Positions 24,212-35,897 of a stretch of 64,000 nucleotides of DNA are shown here, piece after piece; the stretch's first letter is position 1, and every line of letters starts with the position of its first letter. Location of the stretch: contig VXIS01000170.1 of assembly GCA_008704415.1 (NCBI GenBank), forward strand, positions 36,265 to 100,264. The letters are read 5' to 3'. A program made the translations under genes and the position numbers. This DNA is from Sphaerosporella brunnea. Lineage: Eukaryota > Ascomycota > Pezizomycetes > Pezizales > Pyronemataceae. The notes below the pieces were generated by a model, which saw only the letters and a program-made list of their open reading frames with translations, was not told the origin of the DNA and did not search any database.

Positions 24212-24860
24212 CAGGGCTGTCAAAAGTCCGGCCAGTCCGGCTTTGAGCGCGGCCTGAACCGGACTGATTGAAACGGGCTTTTGAAATCACGGCCCGTTTG
24301 GACCAGGCTTTTTGGATCGAGACCCAGGCGCCTACGGGCACCCGCCAGGCCCACACGGACCCGGCGCCCGGCGAGCCCGCCAGGCATCTATAGCTTTTTG
24401 CTTACACATACATCAAGGAAAAAAACATGAACGCGAGATACATATTCAACAACCTGAAGGACCTCCATATACCCCTCCATATCCGCCGCCCGATGTTCCA
24501 AGTCACTCAGCATACGCTCAACCTGATGAATTTGAGAACCCGCCCCATATACCAGATCTTCCCTCGCTCGTATTCGAGGCATTCTATGGCGTGAATCGAC
24601 CAGTCTTTTGATTGAGATCGACGCTTTAGCTGCGGCGGAACCACCACCGAACGATTAGCGCTTTTAGTGGCCCCGCGTTCGGCACAATCACCGACCCGAC
24701 CTTGATTCAGGATACCGGGCACCGGCCGGCACCTATCAGATATCCAGGTTTTCCTTATGCCGGCCCGAACCTGTCGGGCTTGCCACATGACTGGCCCGAC
24801 CTGACCCACTCCGTGGGGCCCGGTTTGGCCTGGCGGCCGGCCGGACTATTGACAGCCCTG
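24212..24860. mobile_element. hAT-type non-autonomous element with perfect 8-bp TSD
   Basis: The left end is CAGGGCTGTCAAAAGTCCGG. The right end, reverse-complemented, is CAGGGCTGTCAATAGTCCGG, so the terminal inverted repeats match at 19 of 20 positions. The flanks carry an identical 8-bp duplication CAGACGAC (24204-24211 and 24861-24868), the hAT signature. It is 649 bp long. The interior has no transposase. On the minus strand (24540-24400) it keeps a helical coding remnant, QIHQVERMLSDLEHRAADME, conserved in the 46.2-47.0 kb relative (on the plus strand there). Left-arm fragments recur at 17.4 and 49.65 kb, and the right arm at 46.2 kb inverted. Confidence 0.9.
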
Positions 24861-24868
24861 CAGACGAC

Positions 24869-27771
24869 ACGTTCTGAAGCGCCCCTTGTACTCTTCGCAG
24901 GGAGCGTGTCGACCGCCGCTGCAGGGATATCGACAGGCGCAATAGCCTGGCTACCGCGACAAACATGCATTCAGCGCCGTCGCAGAGTGCTATGCGATGT
25001 CTGACTGTTGGGCAACAGCGATGTAAGGGCTGTGTTGCTGTCACAGGACGGCGGATCAGCTCTAGAGATAGGGGTGTGGGCATAGCGCCCTGATCCCTCC
25101 AGCAAGAGAAGCGCGAGAGGCAACTGACGACAGGGAAGAAACAAACGTCCCGGATGCGAGTGAAAAAAAGAAAGGCACCGGCACCGGGGTCGACCCCGCC
25201 TAGGAGCGCTACACGTGATGCTGGGTTTCACCGATTCGATACCGCCATAGGTAGCAGTGGCAACTGCGACGTTGAGGCCGTACCGGGGTTCTTATTCGCC
25301 GCCAAGGAATGCTTCATCGTAAAGGCTTCCTGTCCTTGATTTGGGAATATCGAATATGGTGCAGGTTGCCTTAAACCAACCTGTCGGTCAAAATTTCCCC
25401 GACTTCAATAACATCACAAGATTGCGCGACTGGTGGAAGCCAGCGCCTCAGTCTTGCAGAGCACATCTTATTTAGGGGACGGGAGGGCTGTTTCCCCAGA
25501 GTTCTGACGTGGTGATCAGTTTGTTGTAAACAGTCGTTGCCGTCTCCACCACCGCCAACGGGTCGGTTTAAGGCCGCCTGTACCATACGTGGGTCAACCC
25601 GATGGCTCTCCGCTGAAATGTTCGTTCCCTCGATATCATATCTCACAGCCTTTGTGCGCATGACCTGTGAGCGGGCGGATGAGCACAGAAGACTGCGGCT
25701 TTCTCAATCGGGTGCGGACGGGGCGCACCATGTCTGGCCTGCACCCCGACGATACAGTGACCAGCTGCGAGCTAGGCAGTCCAGACCTCTTGTTCTGGTG
25801 GTGCTGGTGGAAGAGACAGCTACCTTCATCTGCTTTCCAAAGAGAGCTATGCCAAGAAGCAGGAGCATGGATCGCGCGGATGCGACAGCAGGACGTCCTG
25901 TATGAAAACGCGTAGTTGATATACGTGGCGCAGAGCACAGCACGCTTCGAGTTACAGGACTCAATGGGTTGTCATTTCAGCGGGTTCGAGCGCCGCGATG
26001 TCAGGCCCTTGAGCCAGTGAATCTGGATGGCGCTTTGAGTGTTGGATAAGCAGAAACATCGCGACATAACTATTTATCTTCTTGAATACCTTCGCCATCC
26101 TCGCCCTTCTCATCCTCATCCTCTTAATCGTTTTCCTCTCCCTTCTCACCGCTATTCTCGGATGCACAGTTGTTGTGCAGAGAAGTCCAACAAGGCTACC
26201 CCGTCCGTTCATTCCGGCAACAGCATCATCACGGCACCCGCCTGACTGGTGACGGACACCAGCCAAGCCAGGTCGAGCTAGGAACCCGAGCTGGCGAGAC
26301 GAGTCGATTCGCACCTTCGTCCTCTACAAGTCGAGGCCGCTCCAGGGAAGAATGCAATATCGGCTCTCGCGAGCTCGAGTTTTGAGCATGATCGGGGTTG
26401 ATGGTAATGGAAGTCATTGCGAGTGTCGTACAACGAAATCAAATAATGAAAATTCACCGCCTCACATGGAAAATTCGAGTTGCTTGTTGCTGTGACGTTG
26501 CCCCGCAGAGCACCCAATACTACGTACTCCCTTCCACCGTCCCACCATCTCCGGCAGAGCTGTGGAGCACGAATCAATGAATGTACTGCCCTGGGATGAT
26601 TGTGCCGCTTATTTTCAAACGCTATCAGCAACCGGGGGTATAATCAAAGAATGCGCGCGACGATCTGTCTGGACGAGCCACTGGTCTCCCGGCTGGCAGG
26701 CTTTTCTCCCAAGCTGGAGATGGTAGCACCAAGCTGCGAAACAGGCGCTTGGAAAGCTCTCGCAGCGCTTGCCTGTTGCTCGGAAACTGGGTCAGGCAGG
26801 ATGGTTTGGAGTGGTGGGAACGCCAAAGGTTCAGCTAGCAGCATACGGGCAGTCCAGATTGACACTGGAGAGGGGTTCCGGTCCCAGATACCCATCAGGA
26901 TGCTGGATGTTTCGAACGATGGGGACGACTCGGAATTGTGGCCTGTCTTCATGCCGTTGATATTCTTGGATACAGTCAATACTATTACCGAGAAACAACA
27001 CAGTCGGCCAGCATCCAGTGTGGTAGCTCGAGCTCACCCGCGATCCCGAGGCACTGCTCCCAGGAGGCAGGCCAGCTGGAACTCACCTTGGAGGATTGAT
27101 TGGAGCTGTCACGCGTCCTCACTCGTCTGGACGCCCGCACAACTACAATACCTGGACGTTTCTGAGTGGGAACACCAGTCGCGACGCGTATTCGGTCACG
27201 TACGGGCCCGCAACGTACGAAGGAACACTAATCACATCCGGCAATTTTGTAGGTTTCAGCGTTGACAGTATTCTTGACGGTCATTGCCTCCACCGGGGTG
27301 CTCGGGGGTGGTTCGATGGCATGCTGGCTGTGTCACTGCTTCATAACCCCTAACCGTTAACTCGTCCCCTGCAGGAACAAATAACCCCAAGCCTTGACCA
27401 TCCGTGTTTGCAGCATTTGACGGTACTTTGCAAATCGTGCACACGGGGATGGATTCCGCCTGAAGGTTACGCTTCGTACTGGCAGTGTGAAAGTACAAAG
27501 CGACGGGTCGGTTGTATCAACGTGCTAGGCAGGGCTCCTTCCGCCACAGTGACATATTGTTGCAAATCGCGTTTCTCTTGCTTGCTCTTCGGGGTTGAGT
27601 CAAAAGGGCGGCGAAAGGCCACTGCGGTTCACAGTTGAGAACCGAGTATTGGCCAGTGAAGCTGGGGCGAGCCGGTACGCAGCTTTACCAGCTTGTCTAG
27701 TTCTTCCCTTCTTAGTCATCGATTGAAACGAGCAATTCATACGTTCCCCACATCAACCATCTCTCATTTCA
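24869..27771. other. no supportable gene
   Basis: About 2.9 kb with scattered ORFs. Two have protein-like composition but no motif I trust: minus 26644-26979 (111 aa, MTVSKNINGMKTGHNSE...) and plus 27096-27353 (NTWTFLSGN..., SVTYGPATYEGTL). The latter faintly resembles the N-terminal lobe of pepsin-like proteases but lacks the DTG active site. Confidence 0.35.
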
Positions 27772-27928
27772 AACCTCTCCCGCTCTCCTTCTCTCGAGCT
27801 CGCCTGCAATAGCCAATCTCAACACATACGAGCACCACATTTCCCATAAATGAAGGACAACGTTCCCCGCTTGCTCCCTCTTCCTTTTACACTACTCAAC
27901 TCGACCACATTGTCATCTTCAACAAACG
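27772..27928 (+). promoter_or_regulatory. putative fungal promoter of the coiled-coil gene
   Basis: A CT-rich tract (27772-27799), a CCAAT box (27813-27817) and a TATA-like CATAAAT (27845-27851) precede the candidate ATG at 27929 in normal order and spacing. An alternative ATG at 27850 would give only a 30-codon ORF. Confidence 0.45.
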
Positions 27929-30009
27929 ATGAACCTTCATGAACAGAAAATCCACAAACCAAAAGTAAGCGCCACTGGATTGCACCCGTGCAATAGACTC
28001 AACGAATTGTTCGTGATTTGCTACGTCGTGGAAAACCGATTTTGCTGATCATCTCATCGCGCGTATCCCGTGGCTAACATTACCGGAGGGGCAACCCCCC
28101 ATACATAGAGCTGTGCACGGGTCGGGGCACCCCCGACGGGGCACGAGGCTCGACGAGGCGGAGGAAGCCTCGCCCGACCCCGATCCACCTCGTCGCGCCC
28201 CGGCCCCCTCGTCAGACCCCGAATACCCCGAACTCGCGTACAGCCTATTGACGACATCAGGATGCGGTCCTGGGGTACCTCGTTCGGCCGTGATCTTAGA
28301 CGAGCGCCCTGTGCGCCACTTGGACTTGTTAGGCGTAGCCGCCCTGAATGCCCGGCATACATCACTCTCCCCCGCTGCCGCCCCGATGCCGCCCCGATGT
28401 ACCCCGTCGCACCCCCCGAGCCACCTCGTCGTACCCCGATCCACCCCGTCGTGCCCCAGTCCGCCCCGTCCTGCCCCGGCCCACCTCGTCGCGCCCCGCC
28501 CGCCCGCGCCCCGACCCGTCGCCCGGTGCACAGCTCTATCCATACAACGAGCTCTTCAAGGCGCTCGGTATCAACGCGGCCGAAGTCCCTAAGCTCCTCC
28601 GGGCGCTGGATGAATACTTCCGCCATGAAGAAGAGTGGCTGTCGAATAGGCGTAACCACACTAAGTGGAGTCCAGTGCTCGTTCAGCGTTTGATCGGGAA
28701 CAACGAGATGACCAGCAACCCAGTGGTTTAACAAGGTGATCCAGCTGGGGTACGTTGCTAGTCATCATGTTGACATAGCCATCATAGCTGATGGAAATCT
28801 AGGCGGTAGTGAGAAGCTGGGTGTCGAGACTGCAGAGATTGGGCTCCCAGCTCTGCACTCTCTTCACCTTCTGCTGAAGAGGGTGGATGAGAAGGTAGGA
28901 GCCCGCCCAAAGAGGTCGAACGCCGCAGCAAAAAAGCTGGCTGCAGACGAGAAGATAGCTGTGCCTGAGATGCGCACCGAGGTCAAGGCCTCAGCCGCCC
29001 ACACTCGCCTCGATACCACAGACCAAAAGAAGATGATCGTTGAACTCCGCACCAAGGGAGCGCTCCTGGAGGAGGAGGCTGGCCGCAGGCGTCGGGAAAC
29101 GGCAAAGCAGGAACAGGAAGTCATCGCACTCAAAAAAGAGCAGGCAAAGCAAGTGGTCGCACGCCGAATAGAGGCTGCGATGCTCGAAAAAGAGTCGGCC
29201 GAACTCAAATTAGAGACGTCCAAGAAACTGATCGCACTCGAAAAGAAGAATATGACCAAGGTGTACAAGGTGCACCTGGTCTTGTACATGACCAGCGACA
29301 AGACCAGGCTGTACAGGTTTGTGGATGGGTTGCTGCGTTTTGCGACGCAGAACCCAGATGCTGCTTGGTACCGTGCGCTGCCTCCGGCCTCCCCGACCCA
29401 CACACACCTCAACGTCAACGTTCGATGGATCCTCCCTCACGGTGTCCCTGGTGCGGCCGTTGCTGGTTCTCAGGCTAGGAATTCCACTCCCCTTGCCAAC
29501 TCAGACGCGGCCGCCGCCGACAAGATGACCGCCGCCGCCGACAAGATGACCGCCGCCGCCGACTACGCCACCGCCGCCACCGATAGAATGAACAGGATGG
29601 AAGTGACCATGAACGTCCTAGCGGCCACGCTGGCCAACGTTCAACAGGCAGTTACGCCAGACGTTCTGGGAGAGATCGTCAAGGAAAACTCCAATCCAAC
29701 AGGCACCGTGATCACTATGTGGTGTCTGAAGCGCACGTTTGACAGCATAGACGGGGCCCTGAATGCGCTAGAATCGAGGATGGGCAACGTGGAAGAGTCC
29801 GTCAAGCCAGAAGTTCTGGCTGACATCGTCAAGAAAAACCCAAACACGGCAGACTCCGTCGTGGCTATGGCGTGGCCCAGACACAAGATTGAGAGCATAG
29901 AAGTAGCCTGAAGGCCGTCGAACAGCCCGTCAAGCCGGCGGTTCTCGGAAACATCATTAAGAAAAACATGGCTCCGAATGACGAAAATACTGCTATGAAC
30001 CTCGCTTAG
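27929..30009 (+). pseudogene. coiled-coil protein with C-terminal repeats, interrupted by a MITE
   Basis: Candidate exon 1 is 27929-27964 (12 codons) followed by a GTAAGC donor. The next coding block carries the MITE at 28106-28538 and resumes PYNELFKALGINAAEVPKLL...WSPVLVQRL to a TAA at 28729-28731. A second frame (about 28802-29911) encodes a long Lys/Glu/Ala-rich coiled coil (for example RRRRETAKQEQEVIALKKEQ), a short AAADKMT tandem (29512-29570), and a repeated module V.P.VL..IVK.N (about 29652-29690 and 29800-29838). A third module appears after a 1-base frameshift at about 29908 (KPAVLGNIIKKN) and ends at TAG 30007-30009. The role is unknown. Composition and layout recall the 47.8-49.3 kb gene, but I see no direct homology. 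The exon junction near 28731-28802 is unresolved. Confidence 0.5.
28106..28538. mobile_element. TAGAGCTGTGCAC MITE, copy 1
   Basis: The terminal inverted repeats are TAGAGCTGTGCACGGG at the left and (reverse complement) TAGAGCTGTGCACCGGG at the right. It is 433 bp, GC-rich, with many CCCCG-type motifs. The flanks CCCATACA and TCCATACA (8 bp, 7 identical) fit a hAT-type target duplication. Element plus one duplication is 441 bp, a multiple of three, so the host frame is kept on both sides, although the element brings its own in-frame stops. Other copies are at 53959-54331 and 41170-41411. Confidence 0.8.
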
Positions 30010-31019
30010 TGTAACTAGAATAATCTCACGGGTAGGATGTACGAGGCTAGGGACAAAAGTCGTGAGACACCTTTACACACATCAACACATCTTCATACGA
30101 TTCCAAATCCCGACGACATCAAGAAGCTAAGAGTTGATATGCAAGTAAAGAAAAACACATCATTCATGTCACTTTACAATGATGTTTGCATGCCTTTACG
30201 CGGCTTGAGCTGGTGAATCCTCTCTGGCATGGAGTCTATGTACTTATTTCAGTCCGCCGGTTCTCAGGTGATTGAATTGTCGTAAATCCCCGTCGCGTGA
30301 CTCCTCCGAGGGTGCGCGCACAATGTTTCTACCACGTCGGAACCAGCAATTACAGCGCCGTTTGAAACGAGCCAGAGTCCAAGCGAGCGGAAGAGTTCAG
30401 CGAGTCGTGTTTCTGCAAAGCACCCACTTCTTTACACATTTTTATGTAGTTCAAGCAGAAACGCGATGATTGGCGGTGATGTGGCTTGTGTAAACCATCA
30501 GTTCTACAAGAATACAAAGTCACCGGGTACTCAACCGACAAGTCAGCGTAGCACCTGCGCAAGGAGCATCAACTTTGGAAGGTTTGTGACATTGAAAATG
30601 TTCAGCCAAAAGACCAAGAGGTGAGCCTGCCAATGCTGAAGTGGGTTCTGCGTAGTTGGATTGTGGATGCGCATCTCAGGGTTAGGGTTAGGGCCGCACT
30701 CAACGAAGAGTCGGCCAAGTTGCGAGTGGCGAGAGAAGCTCCTATTCGAGCAGGCCGTTACTCGTGGCTCGCTTCCCAAGCAGCATCTACCTCCGCTAAC
30801 GTCATGCCCGCCGCTCCGTCGGTGTAGTGCACAAGATGATGAGGTTCGTTCTCTGCGACCCTAAACGCCGCGACTGTGGTAGTAATCCTGGATGCATCAA
30901 CGGTGGAGGAAAGCTCTCTCTGTTGCCGTCCTCCATGAAGGAGCTCCAGGGATCAGCGTTAGTGATTATGCCGAGCTATGAATGGGGCAGCCTGACTGCG
31001 GGGTAGTGCGGACGGAGGC
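30010..31019. other. unassigned region with telomeric island
   Basis: No recognisable gene. The plus-strand peptide at 30621-30827 spans the telomeric island and may be decayed recombinase upstream sequence, but no motif supports that. Confidence 0.3.
30678..30693 (+). repeat. interstitial telomeric repeat, longest in window
   Basis: A perfect 16-nt tract, AGGGTTAGGGTTAGGG. Confidence 0.8.
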
Positions 31020-31024
31020 CGCCA

Positions 31025-31345
31025 CTGGCGACTCTGCCTGCCCCGTTGCAGCGCCTCGGAACCTCTTGGACAAGTTCCCACAGCCGAATCCTTCTTCACC
31101 CGGGCCCATAACCGGCCATTCAGCAGACAGTATCTCATCGCCGCCCTTCGCGCTTGCCTGAAACACCTCGGCATCGGCGGTCACTATTCACGTCACTCCT
31201 TCCTCCGCGGAGCAGCTACGCGCTGGGCTCACAGACTCCGAGATTCAGATGCGGCGCCGCTGGCATTCAGATGCCTACAGGCGCTACATCGAAACCCACC
31301 CCCCGCAACTATACCTCATCTCCCGCCGGCACCAGGTTGCCGGTC
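31025..31345 (+). pseudogene. tyrosine recombinase catalytic core, fragment
   Basis: The plus-strand translation gives ESFFTRAHNRPFSRQYLIAA, LKHLGIGGHYSRHSFLRGAA and, after a 1-base frameshift at about 31215, GLTDSEIQMRRRWHSDAYRRYI. The H-S-F-x-R-G-A-A block and the W-x-S-D-A-Y-x-x-Y-I block are the box II His/Arg and the catalytic Tyr region of tyrosine recombinases. This version is typical of DIRS-like or Crypton-like elements of agaric fungi. Upstream domains are absent. RT and N-terminal recombinase pieces of the same type lie at 42.5-43.0 and 50.2-50.6 kb. Confidence 0.75.
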
Positions 31346-34300
31346 CCGCCTAATTCCCCACTTTTTTGCCCCCACCTTCATTGCTGTCCCATCTGCGGCC
31401 ACCGCTTAAGACGGGGTCGCGTTTTGGGGCGTTTCAGGCTCTGCCCGGGGGGGCTCGGGGTTGGACCGATCGGGTCACCAACTCTCACCCCTCGATTCGG
31501 GCTAGGGCAAACCGTCGGATACAATTTCACGGTTTTACTTTGTAGTTTTTCACAGTTATTTGTTCGGTTTCAAGTTCCTATCGTTTGCTGAGTCTCAAAT
31601 ACATCACCGCGGTCTACAAGCCACCCTCCGGAGGAAAGCACTAGTGTAGACACATCGCGGACCTCTGGATGCACAGATCAAGAGGGTGGATATTCTGGGT
31701 CCTCTTGAACATAACGTGTTTGCGTGCCATCAAACTTATGCGTGCGGTAATAACAGACCCCCGGCAGTGTCCTGTACGATGTGATCTGATGCGTCAACTG
31801 CGGCAACCCGAAACGAGTCCTGCCACAACATGACAAAGCTATCCCCGCTCGCGAGCGACCACCGCAAATAGTCTGTTTCAAGGATTGCAGGATAACAGGA
31901 ACGGAGTTCTGCTCGCAGAGGCGCACAGCTACAGACCGCAATTCGAGCTCAGCACCTTCTCCACATAGCGCCAAACTGCGCCATCGGGGATCTCACGTCT
32001 TAAAGATATGCTTTTCGCTCTGCCGCTCCTACGACAAAAAGAACCAGCACTCGTCCAAATCCATCTTGGCCAGCGTTTCTTCAATCAGGAGTTGATAGTA
32101 TCGGGATGCGAGTCGCTATCAAAGACGCGCTAAAGCCTGCCTTGCTGAGACTCGACCCGCTATTCCGAAGACCAAACCACGTTGCAGGAAGTATCGATAT
32201 CGTTTTCAGAGCTCGGAACCTACCCTTCCGATTTTGTACAAATGCCCAAAATGACTGGCAACAAGACGTCCCCAGCGCTTGCGCTTGGGCCAACCCCGCA
32301 ACTCAATCTATACTTTCCGGTAACGGGCTAAACCGTCGCTGCTTCAATAAGCCGGCCCGGTGACTCTCTTGCCAGCCGCGTGGACAGCCGGAACCTAAAC
32401 GCCAGGCAGGATGGCCCACATGCCTGCCGCCTCGGCCGCAATATCTCGTGCCGAGCTCTGCGGGGTGCTAACCACCCTTCCTTGTACATTCCTGCAATGC
32501 AACACTTGATTTTGAGCGTATCATATTATTTCATCACCGACGCAAGTAATCCCTTGCGGCCCTGGAGGCTCCACGTGCCTGTGACCCTTGGTGTCGTTGG
32601 CAAAAAGCGGTCAACCAAGCTATAGGTAGATGATTGTAAGGCTACCATCAAATCTAGAAGCGGTGCTGGTCTTCCCAACAAAGACAAAATTTGGGACATG
32701 GCTTGAGACGCCAAGTATGTAGACGTGCTGTATCTTCCGTCTCCTATGTCAGCTACGAGTCTCCTTATGTGTTTTTCCCATTTTCCTCTGCGCAAGCGGC
32801 GAATACATTGTGATTACAACAAACAAAAAAAAAAAACCTACAAGCAACCATATTCACAAAGATACCTTCGTCATGCATCTGTGCTTGGCCGTCGAGCGGT
32901 TGCCAGTCAGCCCGCCGGGCTGCAATTGGAGCCCAACAGTCCAGCCTGGGACATCGTGGGCATATACAGACGGTGAACGTGATTACCAAGCCCCGCTTTT
33001 GACGCCTCTTGGGCCGGACCTGCTCCATACCACCCAACGTTTGATGCTAACACCACACCCTCCGGGGGGTCGTGCATGATCCACCATAATCGCCCAGTAC
33101 TCACCTCGCACAGCGGGCCGCCCGAAGCCCATTCCTACCCGCGGAAGGCCGCGTCAACCCATGAAATCGCATCCAAAGCGTGCGGATGCATCAGGTTGGG
33201 GGTCTGAAATTATCTCTCACGGGCGTATATTGACAACAAAGCTGATTACACGCAACACAAAACCCTCTCAACCTGCGCGCGCGAGACAACACGTGCGATT
33301 GAAACTCGAAAGGCTGCAAACGGATGCGACATTGCACTTCTGGGATTGAACGATGAAAGCCGGCGTTCACCATCATGCCGGCCGCCAAAGAAGCGAAAAC
33401 TCCAGGGAGATTCCTATGCTCAACATCCGGCGGGACACTGCCCCTCACCCCGCGGCGAAGGTTGCAATTTTAGGAACGGTTGAAACGATGGCGGTGAAAT
33501 AAACCTCCGCTGGGATTAAACTATGGGGCGGCCATGGACTTTCACTCGCATGTTGCTCGGGGGTATGGTGGTAACAGCGAACGGTGGGGAACACGGTAGT
33601 CACAAGCCGCTTCAACAATCAAACAACCCCTCCCGGGCACGAAGGTAGTCCATGCAGCCCTGACACAGCCGCCCGACTGGCTGGATATTCATGAGCCTGA
33701 CCAGCTTTGTCCGCGAAGGGCAGCACTGCAATCTCGGGAACAGCATTGCAGTGGAGATGCAGGTGAGGGCATCCATGGAGCGATGCGATTTCGGCGGGCA
33801 GCGCGGGAAATCATCTTGCAGTGGTGTCGTGGTATCTCACGATTGGTGGTTGTAACCGATGTATAGCGGGTATCATGGCCCGGCGCGTTGTCTGCCTTGT
33901 TGGCCGCCAAACTATTTGCTTGTCGGCATTCAAGCAGGATACGGCAAGGACTCGCGGTAACTGGCAGGATGCGCCCAAATTCAGGCAATTATGTAGCATA
34001 CCCCAATACTTGGGTGCACAGTCGATCTAGGTGGCATACCGACGCACGATTGCCAAATCCCGCCGCATCGATGGTGGTGACAAGTGTGTGTATTACCACG
34101 ACCGGAGCAAAAGGGCCCGGGTAGCCGAATAAAGACAACGGCGCGTCGACGAGGCGCGTGACGACGGTCCTGGGTGGCGGTGGTGCGGGTGTAGAAGCGA
34201 CTGTTCAGAGGTGGAAAGCTGGGGACGTGATCAGCGTTGATGGTTATAATTTGGCATACCCTACACAAATCACTGAATTTTGGAGCATCCTGAGATTGTT

Positions 34301-35129
34301 GGGTATGCAGCATGAATGCGGGTACAAAGCGACAAACAAGCACCCAGCATATCACCGGAAACGTTATTGGCCTACTCAACAGTGGCGTGCAGGAGTCTCG
34401 TCGTGTGGTGTGAGGCTACGTGTACAAACGCCGACTGCGTCGTCCCTGCCGGTCGCAGACGACCCGCCAAAACACCTGGCTATGCGCAACCTGCCGACGA
34501 CAAAAAACATTGTGATCAAGTACTGTGTATTCCGGATTGTCAATAACCGCCGTTTTGCACGTTGGTTGCTGGAGGCTGCCCACGCCGTAAATGATGCTAA
34601 TTGAGAACCCATGCCGTCGTGACAGAACAGTCATATAATTGCTGGTCGGATTCAACACCGTAGGCCATGTATCAAGCTCACACCCAACGCAGCCATTCGC
34701 TAGACTGGCGACCTTTCAACAACCCTGACCCGAATAAGAACGCGCTTCTCACGGTGAATCGCCGCCACAAAACTGTCATCATCGCGATTGCCCAACGGAT
34801 CCAACGAGACGTTTTCTGGGTCGCGGTCTTTGCCGTTCTGACACCGTACTTGCCGACTGAGGTCGAACGGAGGGTATGGATCCCCTGCCAAGGTCCCGTC
34901 ACGGTCATCACTGGCGCAAATTTGGCACTTTCAGAGTACCCGACATACATGAATATTGGTGACCTAGTCTCACAGACCCCCGAGCTCCAGCCCCTTGTCT
35001 CCCCAGCCCCAGTTCACACCCAGTTCCCAATGCCCCCCCCCCGCCCCTTGTGCCCGGACGTCAGACAGAGAAGCAAGAACGAGACAACGAACACCGGCGA
35101 GTATGGTCGATTTTGCCTCACTGTGGCTC
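31346..35129. other. no supportable gene
   Basis: About 3.8 kb. Several ORFs of 80-160 codons (plus 32380-32625, plus 34158-34604, minus 33981-34379, plus 34667-35143) overlap in other frames and show no known motif. A run of A (32825-32836) follows AACAAAC. A direct 34-bp-scale repeat containing GTCGTGCACTCCGT appears at 35146 and 35189 in the ankyrin gene's tail. Confidence 0.35.
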
Positions 35130-35897
35130 CGCACCCGGATTGAGTCGTGCACTCCGTCGGGTACCCACTCTGGTCTCGCCTGGGTTGCGTCGTGCACTCC
35201 GTCTGGCAGCCGCTCTGGTCTCCTCGCGTAGTAGGTGAACCATCGCAGCGTGCTTGTTATGGCTCGCATAGCGTAGCGCGGTGTGCCCTGTCTGTCCCTC
35301 ATCGTCAGGGAGGTGACGTCCGCGCCGTTCTCGACCAGTAGTCTAACCCTAACCCTGACCTCATCGCCTTTCGCAGCAGAGTGCAGGACGCTCAGGACGC
35401 TGGTCCCATCCTGGTCAGCCGCCGAGACGTCCGCACCGTGCCGGTTCAGCAGCAGCGCCACCGCAGTCTTCCCCGCAGCCGCCGCGGGGTCGTGCCAGTG
35501 TCGTCCGAAGCCAAGACGTTGGCACCCCGCGAACTGAGCAGTTAAGCCACCACCTCGTGGCCTCTGTCCGCCGCGCAGTGCAGAGCCATCGCGGATGTCC
35601 AGGTCTCTGCTCCAGCACAGAATGTAGGGCGGAACCATGCCGGGCTCGCGACTCTTGGTGGCGGCTAAGACGTCGGTACCGCTCTCAACAAGCAGCCGGA
35701 CTAGAGCGTCGCTGCCACTATCCGCCGCGAAGTGCAACAGCGTTCCCGCGCTGTAAGCGATGAGGTTCGGGTAGGGTCTCGTTGCGATCATGGCGTATTC
35801 AACCAGCAACTCATCCACACTGAGGAGGTACTGGAGCACGCTGACATGGTTGTTGATATCGTAGAGATAGTAACCGTGTTCAACGGCTTCTGTCTAG
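35130..35897 (-). pseudogene. ankyrin-repeat protein, frameshifted
   Basis: On the minus strand, starting after a possible TAG acceptor at about 35893, the pieces read HGYYLYDINNHVSVLQYLLS, then ankyrin units TLLHFAADSGSDALVRLLVE. In another frame come GSALHCAADRGHEVV and LLSSRGANVLASDD. Then follow KTAVALLLNRHGADVSAADQ, SVLSVLHSAAKGDE, LLVENGADVTSL and, after another shift, GHTALRYASHNKHAAMVHLL. These are five recognisable ankyrin units of about 33 residues. Ankyrin repeats mediate protein-protein binding; the partner is unknown. The frame is broken at least three times and one TAG interrupts unit 2. A telomeric insert (35343-35356) adds VRVR inside unit 4 without breaking the frame. The tail has a duplicated Arg-rich segment. 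Confidence 0.72.
35343..35356 (-). repeat. telomeric repeat inserted in ankyrin coding sequence
   Basis: A 14-nt perfect tract (CTAACCCTAACCCT on plus). On the coding strand it sits between GDEV and RLLVENGAD, where a normal ankyrin helix needs no extra residues, so about 12 bp look inserted in frame. Confidence 0.7.

Noticed and set aside
25350..25460. Possible GMC oxidoreductase scrap (NQPVGQNFPD)
   Set aside because: A single short block with stops on both sides; no FAD-binding motif nearby.
27096..27353. Possible pepsin-like aspartic protease fragment
   Set aside because: NTW and SVTYG resemble the family, but the DTG catalytic motif and the second lobe are missing and frames do not connect.
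28049..28734. Long overlapping ORFs on both strands
   Set aside because: They lie in the GC-rich MITE, where all frames are open from composition; the flanking host frame is the meaningful one.
34970..35130. Continuation of the ankyrin ORF to 34970
   Set aside because: The ankyrin frame is the shifted one, which ends near 35130. The remaining open frame is Gly-rich and compositional.
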